Of a stretch of DNA of 64,000 nucleotides, positions 16,545 to 24,136 are shown piece by piece; positions within the stretch are counted from its first letter, which is position 1; every line of letters starts with the position of its first letter. Under the pieces are notes generated by a model. It had not been told where the DNA came from, did not search any database, and saw nothing but the letters and a program-made list of their open reading frames with translations. The translations under genes and the position numbers were made by a program. Source of the stretch: Spirochaetia bacterium 38H-sp (GTDB taxonomy: Bacteria; Spirochaetota; Spirochaetia; Winmispirales; Winmispiraceae); contig JBCHKQ010000001.1 in assembly GCA_039023545.1 (NCBI GenBank), forward strand, positions 62,001 to 126,000, read 5' to 3'.

Positions 16545-17828
16545 TCAGCCCTTAAACAAGGGAGAATTGCAAATTTTACCTTCTATGGCCGTTGCAGCCG
16601 CTGTCGCAGGGCTCATAAGATGAACCATTCCACCCTTGCCCATGCGCCCATTAAAGTTTCTGTTGGTTGTGGATGCTGCAACTTCTCCAGGTGCAAGCAC
16701 ACCGTTGCTCATGCCAAGGCAGGCCCCACATGTAGGGTTAGTCACACTAAAGCCAGCTTCCATAAAAACCTCAAGAAGGCCTTCTTTAAGAGCAAGTGCA
16801 TAGGCACCCGGACTTGCCGGAGAGACTATCCCTCTTACTGTGTCCGCTATTTTTTTGCCTTTGAGAATGGAGGCTGCAATCCGGAGGTCTTCTATACGGC
16901 CATTGGTACAGCTGCCTATATACACCTGGTCAACAGGAGTGCCTTCCATCTCTCTTACTGTTTTTACCTGATCTGGTTTATAACCATAGGTAACCAGTGG
17001 TTCCAGCTCTGACACATCAAGTTCTATAACATCGGCATAATCTGCATCATCATCGGGAAGCCACTTGCTGTACTCCTCAAGAGCTGCTTCTTTATCAGAA
17101 AAATCATCCTTTATAAAAGGCCACAAATATTCAACCGTGGTCATATCGGGATAACAAATTCCGCTTGTCGCACCTGCCTCTACTGCCATATTGGACAGGG
17201 TAAGACGGCTCTCCATAGAAAAACTCTCTACAACAGGACCTGCAAACTCTATAACCTTATTGGTTGCACCGTTTACACCAAGCTTTGCTATGATTGCAAG
17301 AATAACATCCTTGGCATACACACCCTCTTTAAGAGTACCTGTTACATTTATTTTTATTGTCTCCGGCTTCTTAAAAGCACACACGCCCTTGAGTATACCA
17401 ACCTCAAGATCTGTGGTACCTACACCAGCAGCAAAAGCACCAAAAGCACCGTGCGTACAAGTATGTGAGTCGCCCATAATCACTGTAAAGCCAGGCCGTA
17501 CAAAACCCTTCTCCGGAAATATGGCGTGGCAGACGCCATTTCTCCCCACATCAAAGAATTCAATCCCATGTTTTCTTGACCAATCGCGCAAAATTTTTCC
17601 CTGTATTGCTGTCTTGGTATCCTTGGCAGGTGTTACGTGGTCTATAACAGCCTTGATCTTGCTCGCGTCAAAAACCCTGTCCTTACCCCTTGCAACAAGA
17701 TCGTTGATTGCAATAGGGGTTGTTATCTCGTGACAGAAAACTCTGTCTAGAGAAAGCACAAACACATCCTGATAAGGGTTATCCACAACATGAGCATCAA
17801 AGATTTTTTCGGCTACGGTTTTTCCCAT
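16545..17828 (-). CDS. leuC: 3-isopropylmalate dehydratase large subunit
   Basis: A 427-residue aconitase-family subunit that carries the 4Fe-4S cluster. Visible landmarks: VIMGDSHTCTHGAFGAFAAG, the cluster cysteine in YIGSCTNGR and the pair in NPTCGACLGMSNG. The length matches the short LeuC/HacA-type isomerases of anaerobes and archaea. Preceded by AGAGGAAG. It pairs with leuD just downstream. A homoaconitase activity is conceivable in this subfamily but nothing nearby suggests lysine biosynthesis. Confidence 0.92.
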   Translation of the reverse strand: MGKTVAEKIFDAHVVDNPYQDVFVLSLDRVFCHEITTPIAINDLVARGKDRVFDASKIKAVIDHVTPAKDTKTAIQGKILRDWSRKHGIEFFDVGRNGVCHAIFPEKGFVRPGFTVIMGDSHTCTHGAFGAFAAGVGTTDLEVGILKGVCAFKKPETIKINVTGTLKEGVYAKDVILAIIAKLGVNGATNKVIEFAGPVVESFSMESRLTLSNMAVEAGATSGICYPDMTTVEYLWPFIKDDFSDKEAALEEYSKWLPDDDADYADVIELDVSELEPLVTYGYKPDQVKTVREMEGTPVDQVYIGSCTNGRIEDLRIAASILKGKKIADTVRGIVSPASPGAYALALKEGLLEVFMEAGFSVTNPTCGACLGMSNGVLAPGEVAASTTNRNFNGRMGKGGMVHLMSPATAAATAIEGKICNSPLFKG

Positions 17829-18144
17829 GTTCTTCCTCTTTTTATAGATTTTTAAGGTATGCAGCGGATATATTTTTTATAACACATATATGGAAACACG
17901 TTAAGAGGTAAAAAAGAAAGCTTGTTTTTACGCATAATAATGTCAACCAACATCACATAACTCAAAAATACTCAAAATTTATTGTAAAAAAGAAAAAAAC
18001 AGTACAAAAAAATAGATAAAAACAGCATAATACAGGCAAATTAAGACAACCAATATCCATAAAACAACAAAAAAATAAAGGCTTTACAGAGTTTATCTCC
18101 ACAAAAATCTTGAAAATTTTACAAGATGAGAGCATAATTGCCCT
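17829..18144. promoter_or_regulatory. Divergent leuC/ltaE intergenic region with the ltaE promoter
   Basis: This 316-base AT-rich gap holds TTGAAA (18110-18115), a 17-base spacer and CATAAT (18133-18138) ending 6 bases before the ltaE ATG, so that transcript is probably leaderless. I see no T-box, leader peptide or terminator hairpin before leuC, and no further gene. Confidence 0.6.
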
Positions 18145-19155
18145 ATGTTTGGTTTTGCAAGCGATAATACTGCCCCTGTTCATCCCCGTATATTTGAGGC
18201 CATGCAGAAGGCTAATATGGGATATTATCCTTCTTACGGGGAAGATTTGCTCACAGAAAGAGCAGTCCGGCTTCTGTGTAAGCTTACAGGCGCAAAAAAT
18301 GCCTTCTTTGTACATACGGGAACATCCGCCAACATCCTTGGTATGGCTCCGTTTCTGCGTCCCTACAACAGCGTATTGTGCAGCCATATTGCCCATATCA
18401 ACACGCACGAATGTGGCGCTTTGCAGCGTGCAACAGGTGCACGTGTTCTACCAATTCTGACAAAAGACGGCAAGCTTAGGACTGAAGATATAAGACCACA
18501 GCTTAATGCAACAGGCAATTATCACGAGTCGCAGCCTGCCATAATCTCCATAACCCAGCCTACGGAGATAGGTACTCTCTACTCACTTGCAGAGATAAAA
18601 GAGCTTGCAGACTTTGCGCACAAGCACGGCCTTTTGCTGCACATGGATGGAGCACGATTTTCTCAGGCAGCAGCAGCGCTGGGAATAAATCCGGAAGATA
18701 TGACAAGCCAACAGGGAGTGGATATACTCTCTCTGGGGGGTGCCAAGAACGGACTTATGTATGGAGAAGCGATAGTATTCTTTAAACACACAGATGAAAT
18801 ACGCTACCACATCAAGCAAGGTATGCAGCTTGCATCCAAGATGAGATACATTGCAGCACAGTTTCTGGAGTTATACGGCACCGATCTCTGGCTTGAGCTT
18901 GCAGGAAAAGCCAACAAAATGGCAAAGATTTTGGAAAAAGGTCTTGATGCAAGAGGGATAAAAGCAGCATATCCGGTAGAAACCAATGCTGTCTTTGTAC
19001 CGCTGAATCCCGCAACAAGAGAAAAACTGTTAAAAAAATATATGTTCTATGTGTGGGAAGAGGAAAAAGATATATGCAGACTCATGTGCTCATACCACAC
19101 GGAAGAAAAAGAGATAGAGGATTTCCTTGCAGCACTTGATGAAGCCATGTGTTAG
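18145..19155 (+). CDS. ltaE: Low-specificity L-threonine aldolase
   Basis: PLP enzyme that splits L-threonine or L-allo-threonine into glycine and acetaldehyde. The 336-residue protein starts FGFASDNTAPVHPRI and has the family histidine region, HMDGARFSQAA for the cofactor aspartate and the lysine SLGGAKNG (K201) that binds PLP. There is no ribosome-binding site; the promoter directly abuts the ATG. Its last 4 bases overlap the end of the convergent ftrB gene. Confidence 0.92.
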   Translation: MFGFASDNTAPVHPRIFEAMQKANMGYYPSYGEDLLTERAVRLLCKLTGAKNAFFVHTGTSANILGMAPFLRPYNSVLCSHIAHINTHECGALQRATGARVLPILTKDGKLRTEDIRPQLNATGNYHESQPAIISITQPTEIGTLYSLAEIKELADFAHKHGLLLHMDGARFSQAAAALGINPEDMTSQQGVDILSLGGAKNGLMYGEAIVFFKHTDEIRYHIKQGMQLASKMRYIAAQFLELYGTDLWLELAGKANKMAKILEKGLDARGIKAAYPVETNAVFVPLNPATREKLLKKYMFYVWEEEKDICRLMCSYHTEEKEIEDFLAALDEAMC

Positions 19156-19490
19156 GGGCACTTATCCTCTGGTCTTCTTTCTGGTATGGAAGAAACCTCT
19201 TTTTTTTCTTTATAAGCTGTATCCGACAGGTATAGTCCGCAAAAGCAGTGTCCGTACTCTGCAATATCAGCCTCTGCATAAGCACAGGGACAGATAACAT
19301 CACGGTCTTTATCAATATCATCCCAACTCTCCCGGCAGGGACAGAGAAAATATCCGTGGCGCTGATACTGAGAAAACATACCATCTACGAGGTCAGAAAG
19401 GAATCTAGCATCGTAGTTGAGCTTCCAGCCTTTTTTTTCTGCCACTTTCTTAACATAAGCAAAGACATCAGACACAGACTGAGGCTTCAT
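19152..19490 (-). CDS. Ferredoxin:thioredoxin reductase catalytic-subunit-like protein
   Basis: A 112-residue protein with the FTR beta pattern of six cysteines in three CxC groups: CPCR, then CPC in ICPCAYAEADIAEYG, then HCFCGLY. These hold a 4Fe-4S cluster and the redox-active disulfide that passes electrons from ferredoxin to a thiol protein. The ATG at 19490 is chosen because GGGAGG precedes it. It overlaps the glutaredoxin-like gene by 4 bases (ATGA type). The coupling suggests that the partner is this glutaredoxin rather than a thioredoxin. Confidence 0.85.
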   Translation of the reverse strand: MKPQSVSDVFAYVKKVAEKKGWKLNYDARFLSDLVDGMFSQYQRHGYFLCPCRESWDDIDKDRDVICPCAYAEADIAEYGHCFCGLYLSDTAYKEKKEVSSIPERRPEDKCP

Positions 19491-19780
19491 AATAGGATAT
19501 CCTCCCAATCCCTTTCTATAAAACCCACCAAAGCCTGAAGTTTACCGGAGTCATGCTCTATGGCAAGAAAAGGAAATCCAACTTTGACAGAAAAACGGCT
19601 TTTTAACTCGTCTTTTAATACTGTTCTTGTCTCCTTATCCAGAGTATCCACATCAAGCCAATCAAAGGGAAAGCCGTTTTCTTCCAGAAACTTTTTAGCC
19701 CGCCTGCAGAAACCACAGGTAGAAAGGCTGTAGAGAGTAAGTTTAAAGGGAGCTTTTCTGCTTCCCTCTGTTTTCTGCAT
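19487..19780 (-). CDS. Glutaredoxin-like protein (CGFC active site)
   Basis: A thioredoxin-fold protein of about 97 residues with LTLYSLSTCGFCRRAKKFLE, a CxxC active site with a CGFC core, and VGFPFLAIE supplying the cis-proline. The ATG at 19780 is preferred over 19795: the upstream one directly abuts a TATATT -10 element, whereas GGAAG lies 8-9 bases before 19780. It is translationally coupled to the FTR-like gene, implying a ferredoxin-driven thiol reduction pathway. Confidence 0.82.
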   Translation of the reverse strand: MQKTEGSRKAPFKLTLYSLSTCGFCRRAKKFLEENGFPFDWLDVDTLDKETRTVLKDELKSRFSVKVGFPFLAIEHDSGKLQALVGFIERDWEDILL

Positions 19781-19832
19781 CTTTATTTCTTCCATAATAT
19801 AAGGCTACAACTGTAATGAGCAAAAGGCAAGT

Positions 19833-20633
19833 CTATGATTCTTCTTTTTGCACTTCTCTCATGAGCTGTTCTATCTCTTCCAACCGTCGCGTGAGGTTCT
19901 GTATTGTTCTCTCTATCCTGCTTCTCTCCTGCTGGAGTTTTTCTATAGGGCTTGCAGGTTCCTTCTCCTTCTTGATTGCTGTCTTTACCGCATGGGCAGG
20001 CTCACCTGCCTTGAGAGCTTCTTCTGCTCTTTTTCTCTCCTCCGGCTTGGAAAAAGAGACGACTGTCTTCATATTTTCATAGCCAATTTCTGGAGCAACA
20101 TCGTAGGAGTAGACCTTTATAAGTGTGCTGGCTACTGTACGGCCAAGCCCCAAAACACGCTCCACATAGTCTTCAAATCTTGCTCCGTATTTTTGGCATA
20201 AGGACTCCGCCTTTAACAAAAGTCCACCAAGCTCTTTCATCAGTGTGCCGTTTTTTTCTATAAAGTCCTGCTTGATAGTGCGTGTAAGAGCAATAAATTC
20301 GTCATTGCTTATAAATATGTTGCTATATATGCCGAGCTCCTCCGCTCTTGCAAGAAGCTTGTGAAAAAGTGTCCAGAACTCCTGCGTATGAGCCCTGTTG
20401 GTAGCAGGAAGAGGAGAAGTGGAGAAATAAACATGATGAGCAAACTCATGGATAGCCGTATACATGAGGTCATTATCATTGTTAAAGTTTCTGTTATGTA
20501 TGATTATCTCGCGTCTTTCCGGATAATATATACCATTGGCCTTTTTGCTTTGCTTACCGGAAAATATGACAGAAAAATCTATAGTATCCGGTTCTATTTG
20601 CAGCAGTTTTTCTTTTACCTGATCCTGATTCAT
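19833..20633 (-). CDS. Putative zinc metallopeptidase-like protein with C-terminal coiled coil
   Basis: A 266-residue soluble protein with a HExxH motif in YTAIHEFAHHVYF (near residues 62-66), preceded by RREIIIHNRN, reminiscent of ImmA/IrrE or SprT-like metalloproteases. From about residue 205 it is highly charged and heptad-like (IEKLQQERSRIERTIQNLTR), a probable coiled coil. No signal peptide is present. I cannot assign a substrate. The gene is probably leaderless: TTGTCT, a 17-base spacer and TATACT end 8 bases before the ATG. Confidence 0.65.
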   Translation of the reverse strand: MNQDQVKEKLLQIEPDTIDFSVIFSGKQSKKANGIYYPERREIIIHNRNFNNDNDLMYTAIHEFAHHVYFSTSPLPATNRAHTQEFWTLFHKLLARAEELGIYSNIFISNDEFIALTRTIKQDFIEKNGTLMKELGGLLLKAESLCQKYGARFEDYVERVLGLGRTVASTLIKVYSYDVAPEIGYENMKTVVSFSKPEERKRAEEALKAGEPAHAVKTAIKKEKEPASPIEKLQQERSRIERTIQNLTRRLEEIEQLMREVQKEES

Positions 20634-20641
20634 AGGCTCTG

Positions 20642-20670
20642 AGTATAGAGAAAAACACAGGCACAGACAA
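20642..20670 (-). promoter_or_regulatory. Promoter of the HExxH protein gene, leaderless
   Basis: On the minus strand TTGTCT (20670-20665), 17 bases, TATACT (20647-20642), then 8 bases to the ATG at 20633. No Shine-Dalgarno. Confidence 0.55.
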
Positions 20671-20694
20671 GAGGAACATGGAATCTTTATATGT

Positions 20695-20723
20695 TTTACA
20701 GATTTTTTGATATTTGCTATACT
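20695..20723 (+). promoter_or_regulatory. Promoter of the thioesterase gene
   Basis: TTTACA (20695-20700), a 17-base spacer and TATACT (20718-20723) lie ahead of an AAAGGAG site and the ATG at 20744, giving a very short conventional leader. Confidence 0.6.
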
Positions 20724-20743
20724 GCAATCGTAAAGGAGCTAAT

Positions 20744-21229
20744 ATGAAAAGAATCAATAACCCTTATACAGGACTGGAAGGCTACAATTGTTTTGGCTGT
20801 TCTCCCCACAATATGCAGGGGCTACGTATGGATTTTTTTCTGGAAGGAGATACAGTAGTATGCAAGTGGAAACCTCAAACATATTTTGAAGGTTATTCCG
20901 GAGTGCTCCACGGCGGAATACAGGCAACACTACTAGATGAAGCAGCAAGCTGGGTTCTTTTTACCGTGCTGGGGACATCCGGAAGCACTACAGAACTCTC
21001 CGTACACTATAAAAAGCCCGTGATGCTTACAAACCAGGAGATAACCATAAAGGCACGTGTGGAAAAAACGGATAAGAACCTCGTGTATATCAAGGCAGAA
21101 CTTATAGACAGCAATGGGACAGTCTGTACAAAAGCAGATATAACCTATTTCTCTGTTCCAGAACACATAGCAAGAAGGCGCTTTGCATATCCCGGGAAAG
21201 AAGCCTTTTTTGCAAAAAAAGAGATATAA
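20744..21229 (+). CDS. Hotdog-fold thioesterase, PaaI/YbgC-like
   Basis: A 161-residue protein with the PaaI-type pattern: NCFGCSPHNMQGLRM, then YSGVLHGGIQATLLDEAASW, where HGG and the following acidic residue form the usual active site, and LSVHYKKPVML. It probably hydrolyses an acyl-CoA in the cytoplasm; the substrate cannot be read. The start at 20744 has AAAGGAG upstream. Confidence 0.82.
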   Translation: MKRINNPYTGLEGYNCFGCSPHNMQGLRMDFFLEGDTVVCKWKPQTYFEGYSGVLHGGIQATLLDEAASWVLFTVLGTSGSTTELSVHYKKPVMLTNQEITIKARVEKTDKNLVYIKAELIDSNGTVCTKADITYFSVPEHIARRRFAYPGKEAFFAKKEI

Positions 21230-21575
21230 GACAACATATAACAACAGCATACCTGATATTATTACTTATCAAGGATGAGATTATCGCCATCATGCAAAGC
21301 AAGGGTGTAGTTGATATTTTATACCCTTGTAACATAAAAAAAGCTGACTGCACACTATTTTTTAATTTATAGAGAAATAGTCTCATTTGGCTTGACGCTG
21401 TATTATAAAAGAGGTACTATAACAATGAGCTTGATTTAAAAACTAGGGTTCTGATTTTCTTAATCTTATTTTTATTTCTATATTAAAGAAACATTTTTTG
21501 TATCTTTCTGCTCTCCTATTGTTAATAGGATTTATGGATGGTTCTCCGTTTTGCGGAGAAAAAAGGATTTATTTT
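21230..21575 (+). promoter_or_regulatory. Intergenic region with the promoter and long 5' leader of the RRM gene
   Basis: TTGACG (21392-21397), a 17-base spacer and TACTAT (21415-21420) form a good promoter. The predicted leader to the ATG at 21576 is about 150 bases and includes a TCTCCG/CGGAGA hairpin (21543-21559) just before the AAAGGA site. A long structured leader is typical of cold-responsive RNA-binding protein genes; regulation here is inferred. The left part (21230-21390) shows no gene. Confidence 0.55.
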
Positions 21576-21869
21576 ATGTCTTTTAAGATTTATGTTGGTA
21601 ATCTCAATTACCAGACAAGTGAAGATTCTCTTCGTGATGCATTTGAGCAGTACGGTGAGGTAGAATCAGTAAAAATTATTACTGACAGAGATTCCGGCTA
21701 TTCCAAAGGCTTTGGTTTTGTGGAAATGGCAGAACAGGAAGCAGGAGAAGCCGTGATAAGCGCGCTCAATCAGCAGCAGCTTGACGGCAGACAAATCAGA
21801 GTAAATCAGGCTAACGAGCGTGGAAGCGACAGACCTAGAAGAAACAGATCGGATTCTTATCGCTACTAA
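21576..21869 (+). CDS. Single-RRM RNA-binding protein
   Basis: A 97-residue protein with one RNA recognition motif: RNP2 as IYVGNLNY (residues 4-11) and RNP1 as KGFGFVEM (about 46-53), then a short arginine- and serine-rich tail (RPRRNRSDSYRY). Small RRM proteins of this shape are common in spirochaetes and cyanobacteria, where they act in cold or stress responses. The long leader and its own terminator indicate a monocistronic, individually regulated gene. Confidence 0.93.
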   Translation: MSFKIYVGNLNYQTSEDSLRDAFEQYGEVESVKIITDRDSGYSKGFGFVEMAEQEAGEAVISALNQQQLDGRQIRVNQANERGSDRPRRNRSDSYRY

Positions 21870-21890
21870 AAATATAGCTCATAAAGAATA

Positions 21891-21917
21891 GGCTGCCTTT
21901 ACAGGCAGTCTTTTTTT
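21891..21917 (+). terminator. Rho-independent terminator of the RRM gene
   Basis: The stem CTGCCT/AGGCAG (21893-21908) with a 4-base loop is followed by TCTTTTTTT. It lies 21 bases past the stop codon. Confidence 0.85.
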
Positions 21918-22193
21918 ATCTGCACAACTATTTCAATAATACAAACCAGCTTGTTATCCTTAACAGCCAGATAGAAAAACACAACAGAATGATATGATAT
22001 ATAAATTTTTTATCAAAAAAAGAACAGTACTACTATTTGTAGTATCAAAAGACAGGACATTAGGAATTTTATTTTGAAACAATGGTAAAACTTAACCATA
22101 TCTCCTCAAAAAAAAAGATTTATGCGATAAAAATTTGTATACACTCCCAAAACGCGCTATTTTTTTATAAAAACATATTAAAGGAGGCTTGAT
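21918..22193. other. AT-rich intergenic region before the envelope protein gene
   Basis: No gene is seen. It contains a short palindrome TACTAC-TATTT-GTAGTA (22028-22044) of unknown role. A strong AAAGGAGG ribosome-binding site precedes the ATG at 22194. Confidence 0.4.
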
Positions 22194-23900
22194 ATGAAAA
22201 GAAACATTATCTTACTGTCTTTAGTTGTGTTATTTTCTTTTACATCTCTTTTTTCCCAGGAAAAAGCATTAGGCTTTGACTCACTGCAGAGCTTAGCCAG
22301 CTTTGGCATTTTTACCAATGAGTTTGATGCTATGAGTGATGTTAATGTTCTTAGAAGTGCTCCGGGGTTTTCTTCTCTGGACAAAACCTATATTTTTGCC
22401 GGTGTCGCAAACTCCAGGCAGGGTACAGCATCTACAAATACCGATACCGGACCTCTTTTCCTGGCAGGATACTTTTCTCCCATCAAGATGTCCATGGGAC
22501 TTTCTTTTGATTCTAGCCCTACAATATCAACTATTAACAATGGCACTTCTTCTGTTACTGCAACAAAGACAGTGGGAACCACCAACTACATATGGGAAAG
22601 CAGCATAACAGAAAATAAATATACCCTACAGTCAGAGGACATGAATATTTCTGGAGGTTTTATCCTGCCCACTGGACCTATTCTCTTAGGAGCAGGTATA
22701 AACTTTTCTTATAAATCAAATACATCAGGAATAGCAATAGACACCTATGCTCAGAATAACGGGGTTGAAACGGTCAAATACTACAGGGATGCGGCAGGAG
22801 CTTCCGCAGAGCCTGATCCTGTCCTAGATTATACGCATATAACAACCAAGACATCTCCAGACACTGTTATAGATACAGAAGTAACTGTCCCTGTTTATAT
22901 TCCCCTCGGCGAGGTTGTTAAAGGATTGGGCATTTCTGCCCAAATGTCATGGAAAAACAGAAATCTGTCTTCTTCTATAGAAGAAAAATATCAGGTAGAA
23001 AGCAGTAGCACTTTTGCAGGGGCAACTATAAATAATAATCTAATAGAAGATTATGTAAATACCCTTGGGACCAATATAGAGGCTGTTCTTGAGATGAATC
23101 CTATCTTTGGCAAGAATAGTAAAAACAGGCTTGAGATCTATGGAAATGTGTCTTTTGAACTTCCCATACCAAGCGAGTATAAGAATATAACTTCCACAAT
23201 AACTCTTGATGCCTCTGCAAATGCATCTGATTTTGACCAGACAGAGGTTACTCAGGTGAGAAAGGGTTTGCTAAAATATAGTGCAGAAGCAGGGGCTTCT
23301 CATTATTTTTATTATGATTTTGATAACTGGGCTGTTCTGGGCTTTAAACCGGTAGCAGGATTATCCATAGCCTATCAACCGACAGACGATTATTATATGG
23401 AAAAACAGATAACAATAAACAGAAGCGATGGTGCTACCGGAGCAAGCGACGGCACATGGGATGATGCCGTAGACAGCATTGCTGTAACGGAAAATCGTTA
23501 TTATAACAATAATGATGGCTATCCACTGGAAATAAGAATGCCACTGAGTCTAGCAAGTTCTTTTAAATGGAAGCAAAAGGATTGGATTTTTGGGCTTACT
23601 TTTTCTAACAGAGTGGGGGTTACTCCTATATATTCTATAACAACAGACAAACAGGACATTATGGATAGTGTTAGCACGACTTATACGGGAGACCAGACTC
23701 AGCCGGCCCTTGATTCTACGGATATTAGTCATGTCTCTTCTTCTTCTGTTACCACAAGTCTGGATTGGTCTTTCGACTATACCAATACTATTATTCTCAA
23801 CTTTTATCTTCCCAATGACATACGACTGGATGTTCTTTCTGTTGTTAATCTGCTGGAGATAAATAACTTGATTATACAGTGTATTATTCCCTTGCCTTAG
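22194..23900 (+). CDS. Secreted protein, predicted outer-membrane beta-rich protein
   Basis: I do not recognise the family. The 568-residue protein has a clear signal peptide (MKRNIILLSLVVLFSFTSLF, cleavage probably after FSQ) and no lipobox. The rest alternates polar and hydrophobic residues, with many S/T/N-rich strands, aromatic girdle-like positions and repeated glycines, as in a beta-barrel. No enzymatic motif is visible. Spirochaetes carry many such lineage-specific envelope proteins. It stands alone, followed by a hairpin element. It could instead be a secreted beta-sandwich protein. Confidence 0.6.
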   Translation: MKRNIILLSLVVLFSFTSLFSQEKALGFDSLQSLASFGIFTNEFDAMSDVNVLRSAPGFSSLDKTYIFAGVANSRQGTASTNTDTGPLFLAGYFSPIKMSMGLSFDSSPTISTINNGTSSVTATKTVGTTNYIWESSITENKYTLQSEDMNISGGFILPTGPILLGAGINFSYKSNTSGIAIDTYAQNNGVETVKYYRDAAGASAEPDPVLDYTHITTKTSPDTVIDTEVTVPVYIPLGEVVKGLGISAQMSWKNRNLSSSIEEKYQVESSSTFAGATINNNLIEDYVNTLGTNIEAVLEMNPIFGKNSKNRLEIYGNVSFELPIPSEYKNITSTITLDASANASDFDQTEVTQVRKGLLKYSAEAGASHYFYYDFDNWAVLGFKPVAGLSIAYQPTDDYYMEKQITINRSDGATGASDGTWDDAVDSIAVTENRYYNNNDGYPLEIRMPLSLASSFKWKQKDWIFGLTFSNRVGVTPIYSITTDKQDIMDSVSTTYTGDQTQPALDSTDISHVSSSSVTTSLDWSFDYTNTIILNFYLPNDIRLDVLSVVNLLEINNLIIQCIIPLP

Positions 23901-23963
23901 TTATGTCATAACTGTCAGCGGGGAGCTTTATGCTCCTGCTGTCTTTGTGCTCTTATATGTATT

Positions 23964-24032
23964 TGCCAAGGGCAGGTCTTGTCGCAGCCATACAGACTTT
24001 TCTACATCATAGGCTGCGGCAAGACCGTTCGG
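23964..24032 (-). repeat. CCGAACG hairpin element, single unit
   Basis: On the plus strand TGCCAAGGGCAG (23964-23975) is followed by a stem of about 14 bp (GTCTTGTCGCAGCC with GGCTGCGGCAAGAC, one bulge) and CGTTCGG (24026-24032). This is the complete family structure in inverse orientation, between the envelope protein gene and nrdJ. Confidence 0.75.
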
Positions 24033-24136
24033 TTTTTAAATATTACAAGTTTTATAATCTTTTCTCTTTACATCCCCATATATAGGTGTTATAGTCTTTA
24101 TTACTAGGATATTGCACTATATATAGCGGAGGTCTT

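Noticed and set aside
24033-24136. Possible cobalamin riboswitch upstream of nrdJ
   Set aside because: Only about 100 bases separate the hairpin element from the ATG and no B12-box or matching fold is visible.
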